From: Mya arenaria
Lineage: Eukaryota; Mollusca; Bivalvia; Myida; Myidae
DNA: 64,000 nucleotides
NCBI RefSeq assembly: GCF_026914265.1
Contig: NC_069129.1
Location: 18,895,945 to 18,959,944, forward strand
Reading direction: 5' to 3'
Positions 36,945 to 49,479 of the stretch are shown one piece after another; positions within the stretch are counted from its first letter, which is position 1; every line of letters starts with the position of its first letter. A program made the translations under genes and the position numbers. The notes under the pieces were generated by a model. It was not told where the DNA came from, searched no databases, and was given only the letters and a program-made list of their open reading frames with translations.

Positions 36945-38100
36945 AATGACCTTTAACCCTAAAACATTGACCAATCAATCTCTTAGGTATTATTAGGCCT
37001 ATTAAGCCAAAACTTCACTAGTAGGTTTGCTTTCATTAGGAGATGATTTGTATGGACTTTGAGACCTAAGATCAAGCTCACAGTGATCCTAACATCTTGA
37101 TCACTCAATGTCTACAGCATTTTCAGGCCTCAAATTTTTTGAGTAGGTTGGTCATCATTAGTATGTTGATGATTGGCACTGACTTTGAGACAAAGGTGGG
37201 AACCACTGATTGTTAGAAGTAAGGTGAACATTTTGGAAGAGACTAATACAATTTACATAAAATTATGAACAATTGTAGAATAATAAAGAAAATATTTTTG
37301 ATTATATGAAATGTAAGAACAAAAAATTATTGGTCATCTGATGTTAACATGTTTTAAAGAAATAAATCAACTTATTGCATTTCAAAATCAGTCAATATTT
37401 AACTCACACAGCACCTTTCAATGAGATTTACAATCTTTCTGCTGACAAAACACATAACAAAACATAATAAAAATTCTCAAAGTAAATTGTCTTACCTGAA
37501 TAAACACATATCTAGGATGATGTTGAATTTGAATTATACATTAAAATGCACATGAAAAAAAAATCAAGATCATATATTACACAGTTACGTTCGGGAACAT
37601 TACCTGTTGTATGCCTAAAGAGCTTTGTTTTGTAAACTAAGACCAGGCCCACAGTGACCACTGACCCTAAAATCTTGACCACTTCAAATCTAAATTTCTG
37701 TTCAGCCTATATGACCTTTATTTGAAGAGGAGGTAGACCATCACCAGTGGAATACTGGTATCAACTTATACAATCAATGGTCATGCACACAGAGACCTTT
37801 AACCTGAAGCCCTTGACAAATCAATATTTTGTTCGGTTTGGTCCATTTTCCAAACACTCGTCTTCATTTGTAGTTTGGCCATCACTTGTGGTTTATCCCT
37901 TTTGATGCCAAGTTGAAAGGTCGAGATAAAAGTGAACTTTGACCATAACATCTTGACCCCTCAATATCTACTGCATTATAAAGCCTAAACTAGGCTATTA
38001 AGCCCATTCTTCAAGTTCAGGCTGGCTACCATTAGCATATATAATGAGTACTGACTTTGATGCTGATTGAGCATGAGTTATGTAACTTGTCAGGTAAAAA
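36945..38100. repeat. Degenerate tandem repeat with ATCTTGACC phrases
   Basis: Phrases like catcttgaccactcaatatc, tctacagcatt and ggcctattaagcc recur at roughly 150-250-bp intervals. They are strongly diverged. It looks like an old internally repetitive mollusc element; ends were not resolved. Confidence 0.45.
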
Positions 38101-38392
38101 GCATAGGCTCAAACCTGATCTCATCAGTTTTGACATAAGGAGGTCTGGTTAGTTAGCGTTCAACATTGCCATGATGACAAGAACATTTGTAAATTGATAA
38201 AATTCTTTCCAGGGTTTCTTTAAGGTAGGGAGTGGACATAAAATCTGAGTAAACTTGGAAGAATGAGTTTGGCCTTAGGTAGAGACAAATGAATTGTAGA
38301 TAGCCCCAAAGCTATTGACATCCTAAACATATGTAGCATGTTTGATGAAAATCCACCCAATTGTTATGAAACTATGACTGCAGACCAAAGGA

Positions 38393-38394
<2 letters not shown>

Positions 38395-38442
<48 letters not shown>
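38395..38442. repeat. (AT)n microsatellite
   Basis: About 24 uninterrupted AT units. Confidence 0.95.
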
Positions 38443-38444
<2 letters not shown>

Positions 38445-39671
38445 ATCTAATAATTCAATAACAACCCAAAATATCCTTATCTCATTTCCACACCAGTAAT
38501 ACAAAACTGAAATAAAAAAAACAGCCATTCTTACTAACTTGCAAAAAACAATGCAATGCTTGTTTCATTATACTGATTACCGCATTTGATCTACACATGT
38601 AAAATAGTTTCACAGCCAGATCAAATATGGATAAGATAATGCAAGTTGGTGACCTATTGGATTATAAATTTGCAAATATCACAGTACTTGAATCCGTCCT
38701 GTATTACATCACACTCTGCTTTTTATAATAACATTCTCAGCCTTTTGTTTTCTGCTGAAAACTGTTTGACCATGCAGTCACTGGAGCGTGATCTGAGCTG
38801 AAGAGGGAAACTATTGTGCTTCATATACATTCCTAACTTCATATCTTAATTATCATGAATTTATGGACTTTCGTGTCTTTCAATAATGGTCAAACATCTT
38901 GCTGTTAGTATTATTTGAAAGTAATATGAATTCAAATTGTTGGCAATAACCAACCTTTTGAAGAATTGCAAATCATATTTAATTTCTTGTTATAAGTGCA
39001 CAAAAAAAGAAGCATTATACAAACGTAATATGCAAATGAAATAAGACATAATATAGTACAATGTGTGTTGCAAAGATTTTTTGGGTATGTAATTAAAATG
39101 GACAAGTTTACAATATACTGTTAATCAAAGTAAAACTTGCACCAAACATGGTATGGTTAACATTATTATTTATCTTCATAATGATAGCTCGTATACTTTT
39201 ATGCACGCCTTGGCACAATGTGTATCTAGTTTGTGCTTAAAGCAGTTTAACTCCTCAGATCAGTTTAGTCTAAATACATAATCCTTTGTGCAGAGTGCAC
39301 ATAATATTCCTACTAGAGCTTGTGAATTTATGAAATAAAAAGTTCATGACTAAAAGCAGATTATAGTTCTAGAAAATTCTTTTTGTCTCTATATAAAACA
39401 ATACTTTACCTTGATCAGACCATTATTGCAGTAAAAAGTTAAGCGTACATTTAATTATCCTCACTACCAAGATTGTCAAAACAGTAATGCTTTCCTGAAC
39501 AGACAAAAACAGATTATTTTTTTTTTACTAATTTCAACTACATTTTTTATTGAGTGGGCTGAATTTTGAGTACACCTATCGGAATACTAAATATTATACC
39601 GGTATGACAGGCATTCAATATGTAATTATTCACTATACATTGTAAAGGTATTATTTCATTGATGTATTGTA
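38443..39671. other. AT-rich spacer, nothing recognised
   Basis: No gene or recognisable element seen. Confidence 0.4.
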
Positions 39672-40285
39672 AACAAGAGCACCGCCTACGGGTACTGAAT
39701 GCTCGTCTGATTTTATCCTTTAACATACATTTGATAGTGAACAGGTATTTGAAGTTTGAAATTGATAGCTTTCATAGTTTACATGTAGGTGACTCAAGCA
39801 CAAAACTTAAACAAGAGGGCCATGATGGCCCTAGATCGCTCACCTGTAAAACGGTCTAAACTGTTGGGCAGGGATAAATTCAACACAAGGGTCTGGATTT
39901 GAGTGTTCACAAGGTTTTTCCATATTTGGGCTCTGTATTTTTGACCCAGGATGACCCATATTCGAACTTGACTTAAAAATTACCAAAACAACCTTTCTGA
40001 CATATTTTCAGGATATTTAGGCTGAAAAAGTAGCCTCTAGAGTGTTAACAAGATTTTTCTATTTTTGGGTCATGTGACCTAGTTTTTCATCCCAGATGAC
40101 CCATATTCGATCTCGTCGGAGTAATAACTGGGACAAACATCCTGACCAAGTTTCGTGACAATTGAGGCAAAAATGTGACCACTAGAGTGTTATCAAACTA
40201 AGTGCGGACGGACGACGGACATTCAGCGATACTAATAGCTCACCCTCAGCCTACCGCTAAGGTGAGCTAAAAATCAGACTAGCTA
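39672..40285 (+). repeat. AACAAGAGCACC-type element, interrupted
   Basis: It starts aacaagagcaccgcctacgg. It runs to acaaaacttaa, is interrupted at 39810-40270 by another element, and resumes as aaatcagactagctaaaat. Another partial copy at 40345-40670 shows the uninterrupted order. Confidence 0.6.
39810..40270 (+). repeat. AACAAGAGGGCC-type element, nested, complete-looking
   Basis: The 5' end has the hairpin AGGGCCATGATGGCCCT (39816-39832). The interior repeats tgacccatattcgaacttga and ctctagagtgtt. The 3' end has AGCTCACC (40237-40244) pairing with GGTGAGCT (40261-40268), then CTAA. A ggacggacgacggac stretch precedes the 3' hairpin. Confidence 0.75.
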
Positions 40286-40344
40286 AAATCCAAAAATACT
40301 AACATATCCCCCACCCTCCCCTACAACCCTTCCAAATGTGTATA

Positions 40345-40670
40345 AAAAATCTGTATGATATATGGAAGAGCATTATCCATTTATTGTCTGTGAAAAAAAT
40401 AGAAATCAATCCTAAAATAAATGAGGAAACTATGTCCAATTCTCAAAATCCATTCAAATTCATGTTTTTTCCCCCAAAAAATAGATGAGACTCAGCATCT
40501 TTAGGGTACAATGTGAAGAAAAGTATAAGATAAACAAGTTCCCCAAGTTTCAAAGTGATAGCTTTGATATTTTGCATGTAAGTGACCTAAACGCAAAACT
40601 TAACCAACGCCTCCGACGAAGACGACAACAACGACGACGACGTCAAAAATCAGACAAGCTAATAAAATGT
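40345..40670 (+). repeat. AACAAGAGCACC-type element, 3' part
   Basis: Contains aagtttcaaagtgatagctt and acgcaaaacttaaccaacgc, then a (GAC/AAC)n stretch (40610-40645), and ends caagctaataaa. It lies just beyond the HECT stop codon. Confidence 0.6.
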
Positions 40671-42129
40671 AAAAAAAACACTGCATACAGAATAACCTCA
40701 AGTAAGTGCAAATCCGTCACTGTCTCTGATAATGTGCATCATGTGTTTTTCAAGTTCATTATAATTGTTTAAGGACCTAGTGGCTGCAAAGCAAAGAGAT
40801 GGCGCACAAGTGTTCACATGTGACAGTCTATTGTCTTTATGGTTAAATTCAATTAGACCTGTCCCTGCTGTTATATTTCTAGGTGGTCTTGGGCACCCAA
40901 GTAGCGTTTGCAACACGTGGCCCATGTTGATGGTAGCGTTTTTTGTGCTGTATGGCTCGTCCAAATTCAGCCATGGTGTTTCAATCTGTCCACCTGTAAT
41001 GAGAAAAAAATAATCTGATGGCAAACAAGTCAAGTCTCAATCTCTCTACTGAAATCTTTCTACAACAAAGCTACAAGAGTAATATTGTGTCATTGAAGAA
41101 TACTGCAATATACTAACTTTAAGTCTTACTAAAACCCTTCAATATTTCTAATACTTTGAACTGTGCTTAGGAGATTTTTTGTTGAAATGTTACAGTACTT
41201 CTATTGGAAACATGCAATGGGTGAGATCATTTTAATACCATGCTCCAGCTTCACTCTTGATTAAATCTCAAGAGTAAATTCAAATTGAGAAACTTTCTAA
41301 ATAGCTAAACTGCAGCCCAATATTTCCTGCTTTTACTGATGATAATTTTCATACCTATTATTTCTTACATTAAGAGGGATACTCCTAGGAATTTATTTTA
41401 TTAACTATGAACATGATGGATTAATATGTGGCAAATAATTAACAGTTCAACCACATCAACCAAAACATCAGACTTCAACTATAGGCTGGTATGAATGAAA
41501 GTTTGATAAGTATTTTGTATGGTTGGTTAATAATTATATGGGCGTGGCCTAAAGAAAAATTGTATGTTGTAGTGTAAGTGGTGGTCAGTTCTTGTTAGGG
41601 AATGAAAAGAAAAGGTTAAGATACCTCTCTGACAATAAAGCGAGTTGATAAATGAAAAACATATGGAAAATGTATTCGGTGTTACGTATTAATAAGTAAT
41701 AAAAAGGGGACGAGAAGTGACCCGGTGACACAAATATCAACCAATATCTTATTCAAATCAAGAACAAAATGTAGACTGTAATTTTTTTATTTAATCCAAT
41801 ATTGAGGTAAAATATTAAAAGTTTTCATTTATAAATATGTTATGTAAATTACTCAAGCATAAAATTATTTATTTTGCAACAATAAGTAATTGCATGTCAG
41901 TAAATTTTCCATGTCTCAAAATTACACTTTCATACAGTTTTGTATTTCAATTAAACATTTTCAATAATAGTAATAATAATCTATACACATGTTTTGATAT
42001 ATTTTTACCTCAATACAGAAGGGAACAAAGAGTACATGAAAAATGTTGGTCTAGTTCTAATTAATGCTTCTGTAAATTTTAGTTTATGCCAATTTATTTA
42101 GTTTGATTTTGAAAAAAAGTAATTTAGCT

Positions 42130-42470
42130 TGTTAGATCACACTCAAATCTGTTCCTGAAACTAACCAGTACTAAGCAATTGCAACAGGCCTTGTCGGAGA
42201 TTTGGACCCAACATCAATATGCACAAGTTACTTGAAGTAAGTGATGGCATATATAAATGTTGCCCGGACAAGAAGACTTTTATAAGTAGGAACTTAAAAG
42301 AGCCATAACTACGGAAAAAATCATCCAAACATTAAAGTTAAAACAATATGCACTAGGCTTCATGTTGAACATTTCTGTGAAGTTTCATAAAATTAATCAA
42401 GCAGTTTTGGAGAAGTTGTCTGGAGAGACTGACGGATGGCTAAGCCAAAAACAATGTCTATTTTAAATCT
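42130..42470 (+). repeat. Dispersed mollusc repeat with GCCCGGACAAG
   Basis: Phrases gttgcccggacaagaag, agagccataacta and tttctgtgaagtttcataaa are shared by many bivalve repeats. It is partial and lies in the HECT intron next to exon 6. Confidence 0.5.
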
Positions 42471-45400
42471 GGGGAGAAAAAATGAGCTGATGAAAGATGA
42501 CATAAGCTACATACTGATAGACAAATAACATGACAATCGACAAACTTCAGGTAAAGTTGTAAAAATCATTATTATTTATACAAACTTTCTATCAGCCACT
42601 TACGCTCAACTTTTTTGAGGAAGTTGCTGAAGTTGTAGATAATCATTTCCTCATTATCTTTTTCCTCCTTATCTGCCGAGTAGGATGGGCTGAATAGATC
42701 AACGACAGTATCAGCTGATGTGTGGCTGCTGCTTATCCCCAAGATGGCTTCAGCATCAGAACTGCTGGCCTTTAAAGCCTCAAGTACTCCATGAAGTTTG
42801 AGGCCTGTCAATAAAAGACAAGCAATAGTAGATTATTGTTTGAATTCAGTTTTACATACTTGACAAAACAACAAGTTAGTCTTTCCATAACAGTGTATTT
42901 TATCAGTGTATTCATGCATTCAACTTTCTGGAAAAGAGGTTGACAACTCACTGAAGTCTAATGTCAGCAAGACATGGGAATTAAAATTTATCAGACAGGT
43001 AAAATAATGTGTTAGACCATCCAGAATTGTAGATCATAAACAAAAGTTTTTACTTTTACATTTTCTTTTTTATTTATATGGAAGTACTTCCAAGATATGA
43101 GATTTGCGAACTGAAACATCTAAATTTTAGTACTTCGTCAAAGCCCTGTAATAAAGGGGTAAGAGTAAGTTTTATGAAGGACAGTATCATCCATACCTTC
43201 CATAAACTGCATAATTGGTCCTAGGAATTTGTAAAAGCCATTGTGCAGTTTAAGTGCAGATATGGCCATAGCTTTGTTTTCGTCCGTCGGTACTTTCCTG
43301 AAACCAGCTTCTTCAAGTAATGCCACATTGTTGCCAAATGCAGTATCAAGAGAACATTCAGAAATCTGAAAGTAAACACATAAAGAGAGTTTTAACTGTT
43401 CTATATTGTTACTTTCAAATCTTCTAACTAAAGTCAAATAATATAAATCAAATTAAACTATTAATAGTTACAAATAATATTTACTACCAATTTCATGCAC
43501 TTAACTCTGTTACAACGACAGAAGTGAATCAACTGTATTTATTTATCTATGTACTAAAATGGGCTGCATCCTGACAAAAAAAAAGAATTCTGATGTCAAC
43601 ACCAAAAAAATGACATCAAAAACTTTTCAAGTGACTAACAGTGTATGAATGTTGAATACCAACGTTTGGTCCTGTCAAAAACAACATTGTTTTACAAAAT
43701 AAACAATTCAGTTTGCAACATGACAGCACACACAAACTTTAGAAAACTGATATACCCTACAGAAAGGGCCTCTGATGGTAGCTGTTGGTTTCGCGGGGAA
43801 ACATGAGAATCTTAAGGTTGAGTGATTTTCAGACCAGTGGCATAACAACCAACATACAGAACAAAACAAGACGATATGTTTTGTCAGAACTTTTTAACAG
43901 GGGAAAAGCTTACCTCTCTTATTGCATTCCTGACATCCTCACCAAAGCAGTTGTCTGAAATCTCTTCAATGGTGGATTCTTGGCCCCTTAGTATAAATGT
44001 GACAAGATGTGCACTTAAGGCCTTCGGTCCTGGATGCCCATAAATGGCAGCCATTGCAGTAAGTTTCCCCATGATGGTATATGTCTTTTCTTCTAGCATT
44101 TTAGCGTCAACGGTAAATGTGCCACGGTTATTGAAAATGTTAGTTTTTTCTAAGAACAGTGAAAAAAATTCAAAAGTCAATCCTTCAGCATCCACTCCCT
44201 CTTCTCCTATAAACTGATTTTTTACAGGGTTTGACCAATCCTCTTATCTGGTTTCACCAAGCTGGTCTATAGCAGTGGCATGGAAGAGTCTTCTTACTAC
44301 TCGGATGGTAAATTCTTCCTTCTTACCTTTAAGTTCAGACAATTTCTCCTCCATAATGGTGGGAAAGGATTTTGGACCTCCCGAACTGAAAATAAAACGA
44401 AAGACCTGTTAATAAAAAAGTGACAAATGCCTCCAAAGGAGACACCAAGACTAGATTCATTAACAAAGCTGTTATTAGCATATATGAAGCCTCAATTCAC
44501 ATCTAGTGTGACCTTGATCTTTGAGCTAGGGAAATTGGTCTTACTAGGTTATGACATCATAAGAGAAACAATTGCGTCAATTTATTTAAAATCCTGGGTT
44601 AAGTGAGGGAGTTACAGCCCAAAATTGAATCATGGCATAATAATGTTTGAACCTTCATAGTGACCTTAACCTTAACGTTAGTGGCATGAGTCTTGAACAC
44701 CACATGTTATCTTCTTGTAAGGAAAATTGCAACAAGGTTATTTGAAATTCCTTCATGTTTTCAGCCCACACATGACCATAGGTACTCTTCTTTCCTATAT
44801 AGTATGCATCATGTCTGCCAAATGTGAGCTTCACCTCTGATACAGAGACTGGATCTTGTTCATACCACATCGTCTTTATGCGATGAACATTTGTGATAGG
44901 TTACTTTACAACAGTTGGACAAATGAGCAGACAGCACTACTACTATATGTGCCCCTCCTTCAGGTTCAAATAAACACAGAAAAACCACCCCAGGCCACAG
45001 TTTCATGTTCAATGTGTTGAAGCAAACACAAGTAATTGTGCAGAAACACCAGTTTGCAGGCCATACAACTCTCTCCCATCCAAAGACATATTCTGATAAC
45101 TTGGTTTCACTTAAAACTTAGTTAAACAATTGACAATTCTAACAATAGATTCAGCCATCCCGCCACATCTAGAGCTTAATTACAGTTGTTAAGAATATTT
45201 GTCCATTGACCTCTATTTGGAATCTTGGACTCTGACCAACATATCTGGGTCATATCTGCACACACTGTCTCATTAAGGTTTATGCCAAGGTATTCTTATA
45301 TCTCTCCATTCATAGATAAGGTATGTTTCAGACAAGATTATTATGGACAGATGCACACACGCACTAACATACAGCGCACCACCACTGTGACGGCTCTGTC

Positions 45401-45539
45401 AAGCTCTACAAACAGTCTCAACAAAAATCAATGCAGTTTTTTCTAGTGAACGAGTTGACTGATACAATGTCAGTAACCAATTCCATCAATAGTTTTTTAT
45501 TCCATCAATATGCATTTATACAATATTACTCCTGAACTT

Positions 45540-46330
45540 AACAAGAGCTGTTGTAAGACAGCGCGCTTGACTACGCCTCTTTGACTTAGAAGTGATAATT
45601 TGTATTTAGGGTTTAAATGGAGTTATGTAACCTTATTGTAAGATAGTTGTCATTAATTGTGCAAAGTATTAAGTCAATTGAATGGAGGGTATAGAAGTTT
45701 TTTTTATTAAATCCAAACTTGCCCTACAACTTCAACCTGCCACAAAAATTTAACCTAAGTTCCTAAGTCAGTCTGGGGCCATACTTTGTATAAAGGAAAA
45801 TATGGAGTTATCTAACCTCATTATGTGATGGCCCTGAATAACTGTGTGAAGCATTAAGTGAATTGAATGAAGAGTATTGGATTTATAAGAGAAAATCCAA
45901 ACTTGCCCTAAATCTTTAACCTGCCACAAAAATTTAAAATAAGTTCCTAAGTCAATGAGGGGCCATAACTTGTATTAAGGATAATATGGAGTTATGTAAC
46001 ATTATTGTGTGATGGTCCTGAACAACTTTGTGAAGTATTACGTCCATTGAAAGAAGGGTATAGAAGTTAAAAATAAATATCCCAACCTGCCCTAAAACTT
46101 TAACCATAGTCAATCAGAGGCTATAATTTGTATAAAGGATAATATGGCATTATCTTGCCTCATTATGTGATGGCCCTGAACAACTGTGTGAAGTATTAAG
46201 CAAATTGAATGAAGGGTATTGGACTTATAAGTGAAAATCCCGACTTGACCTAAAACTTTAACCGGATGCCGACGCCGACGCTGGGACGAGTAGTATAGCC
46301 CTCCTTATTCTTTGAATAGACGAGCTAAAA
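45540..46330 (+). repeat. AACAAGAGCTG-type element with ~170-bp internal units
   Basis: Starts AACAAGAGCTG with a hairpin (GCTGT 45547-45551, ACAGC 45558-45562). It has four diverged units (ggccataacttgtataaagg, atggagttatgtaac). The end has TATTC/GAATA (46306-46318) and CTAA (46325-46328). It stops 10 bp before the HECT zinc-finger exon. Confidence 0.75.
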
Positions 46331-46435
46331 ATAAATACCTCATCTCTCCACATTCTGCAGCATGATCCTCTAGCACATCAAGAGGCAATGTCATCTGACA
46401 GAGGGGACACTGTCCTGTTGTTCTAGGTCTGAAAT

Positions 46436-48640
46436 AGCAAAAGGCATCCCATTTTTAAACATTAAGGAACAATATTTATTAAACACATGTTTTACATAAA
46501 GTGGGTGTTATTTTTTAATATCATGAAAATAACATTGTTGATTCTAATTATAGAAGGTAAGCCCATTGAACCACAAATATTAACTGTGTTCTATCACAAA
46601 TGTCTGATTTTGCTATGTAACTACTTGATGTTTATTCAAGTATAATGACAAACACAAAAATGCTGACTTAAGGTAATCTAAACCCTAGGAAATAGCCAAT
46701 TTTGCTTATTGGAAATATTTTTTTTAACTTCATGATCTCACAAAGTGAATTTGATATTGTTTATCGTTATAAAGTCTTTTACCTATATATGAAAACATTT
46801 AACAAACATAGAGGTGTGACATATTGCAAAGAAAGTCCAAGTCTACTTTTTCCTCTTTTCAAAAATACTTTTGACTTCAAAAAATACTAAACAGTATTTT
46901 TTGTTCATGTTTAGTATTATTTGTTGATTTACCGGACCAAAACACTTTATTTGAATCAGTCTACATGTACAATTTTACAATATATGTAAATAGATAATCC
47001 CTGTTAGTATGTTTTCATTAAATTGTCAAAACACGCTTCATTGCCCTTGCTTTAAGGTACTAGATGCCATACCGACACATGCAGAGCCCACTTAGAGCCA
47101 TTATGTGGTACGTAACAACTTTTTTGGATTTAGTTTGTAACTCTGTCTAATGATTGGTGTCAATTATTTAAAAATCCTTCAATTAAATATGCAAATGAGA
47201 AACGTATGTAGGTACATACAGATAAGAACAAATCTAAAGGCATACAAATCTACTTAAATTGTGTTTTGACTTCAAAAACACAGTTTATAATGTTACAATA
47301 AAATCTATAAAAAGGGGAACCATCATTATAGGTTTGAGTCTATATTCTAACCAGAGATATGTTCCATAGAGTGGAAGGGGTGAGACAAACTTCGAAGTTT
47401 CCAACATAATTATGAGGCTACTACTTGTAAAGAATAAAAAGGCAATATGATTTAAAATCAGTACTCTTGAACATGCAGTTTAAGGTAAAAATTATTTAAG
47501 ATTCCATTTTAAAATCTACTAACCATGTTATTTTGATCTGGGAACAGACTGGTTAATTTGAGAACTTTCGAATTATTAAGAAACAGTTTTACTAAGTCTA
47601 TCATGATTATGACCAAGCAATAGTTGAATTGTTGATGGATAACGGAGCAGATGCCCTATAAAATGTTTACACCTACGCTTTGTACTGACATAGGTGTGAA
47701 ATTTGATTGTCATCTAACAAGTACATCATTGGGACCCAACATATCTACTACATGTAGCTAGGTTACGTTGTTTTATGTTCATTGATATATTTTGCAATGT
47801 TTTCAATAAAAGTTATAACTTGTGAAGGCTAAGGCAATGTAACAAACTTTTAAATAAAACAAACAAGAAACACTAGAATGTGACAAAACAAGAACTTCCT
47901 GGATATTATATACAAAAACAAACAAGAAAACTATGGTGGCCTTGAACTGCTCAACTGAGACTTTAACAACATAAGCATAAGGTAATAAAGCCGGTCCAGC
48001 TTAACACAGTTGGTTTTGCGTTAGTCTACAAGTCAAGGCCCACCACCACATAACAAAGACAGAGGGCCCAAAGCATGTTTTTCTCAGATGAGATAAAAAT
48101 AGAATCAAAACTCAAACAATTTAAATCTTGTCTAAATCTGATGTAAATAACTTTTGCTGGATATTAACTCCAGTAATTGTGCAGAAACTAATTTTCAGAG
48201 AATTAAACCATAAAAGGTTTTATGCTGACTGACCGAAGTAACATATATAAATATTTAAATGTCAAATATCTGTTCAGTTCTACCGGGTACTTTAAGTTAG
48301 GTTTAAAACAAGCTCTTCTTTTACTAACATCCCAAAAATGATTAAGGTACTCTGGTAGGTCGGCATACTTTCTATTTTTTTTCTATTTTTAATATGCATT
48401 TGTACAACTGAAAAGTTGTGCCGAAGTGAATACCAATCAAACCACCACAAAGAAGTGTAGCTTCAGGAGGAAATAAAATAGTCGGTCAAGTAAGTGGAAG
48501 CAAACAATTTTTTATCTTGCGCCTTAAATTCAGGAAGCCATGTGTTGGACAATCATCTTCCAAACGACATGCACAATTAATAATCATAATCATTTAATAA
48601 TCATTGAAAACCTGATTTATTGTGAACAAAAACATAACTT
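46436..48640. other. Large HECT intron, left part
   Basis: No exon recognised. A possible truncated start of another AACAAGA-type repeat (aacaagaaaactatggtggc) is at about 47921. Otherwise AT-rich. Confidence 0.35.
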
Positions 48641-48644
48641 TAAA

Positions 48645-48735
48645 CTGGGAATAGCAAGACTGACTGTGGGAATAACAAGACTAACTGTGGGAATAACGAG
48701 ACTAACTGTGGGAATATCAAGACTAACTGTATTTC
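48645..48735. repeat. 21-bp tandem repeat, four units
   Basis: Four units of gggaataacaagactaactg plus t with one or two changes each. Confidence 0.85.
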
Positions 48736-49479
48736 AGGAGTAGCCTCATTTTCAGTTTCAGAAACCTAAAACAAAATGGAGAAATTTGCTACAAATATGG
48801 CCAGTCATCTCTTATTGCATTGCAACAGAGGTCTAATTTAAATATAGTCATTTGACTGCTTTGTTTGCGGAATATTAAGTATGTGTATAGTGTAAATACT
48901 TGTATGTTGCAAATGATATCAGAAAAGCTGTCACTAGAATACTTATATACATAAATCTGATAAATAAAGACCCATTAGGTACCGGAAAGGTGAAAGCGAC
49001 CGCCCTTCTGCAAGCTGTGTATTTAAAATTGAAACAGATATAGATATATCTAGAAGCTCAGACATTTTAACATATAAAAGCTTAAAAACAATAAGGATGG
49101 GAGATGACAAAAAACAACCAAGTGATTCTTTTATAGACCCTTTTAGGTGGGGATATAGAAATGGTATCACTGCTACATGAAGGATTATCTTCTAAACCTA
49201 AAAGATCTTTTAAGCATTAAGATGCAACAGACAAGCAGATTGTTAATTAAAAGCATTCACATTAAGTTCTACCTAAAGCAAAGCCATGAAGTACAGCTTA
49301 TCAGGATTACCTCTTCATGTATAAATTATAAAGCATGACAGAACCTGGTCACTCTTGGTGGCAAAATAAATAGTGAAGTCTTAAACTTGTATGAATCATC
49401 CTTATATCACCATTGAAGGTAACAACCAAAGTTCAAATAAATCTAAAAGGACATCAATATGAATATTCTGACTTTTTAA

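Noticed and set aside
40485-40772. A 95-aa frame rich in Arg and Gln
   Set aside because: It covers the GAC/AAC simple repeat of a dispersed element.
44214-44326. A 113-bp intron that would remove the stop in the HECT exon
   Set aside because: It has GT and AG ends, but its length shifts the frame, and the skipped segment reads as conserved coding sequence.
48943-49170. A 75-aa minus-strand frame in the HECT intron
   Set aside because: No family resemblance or flanking splice pattern; ordinary for AT-rich intron.
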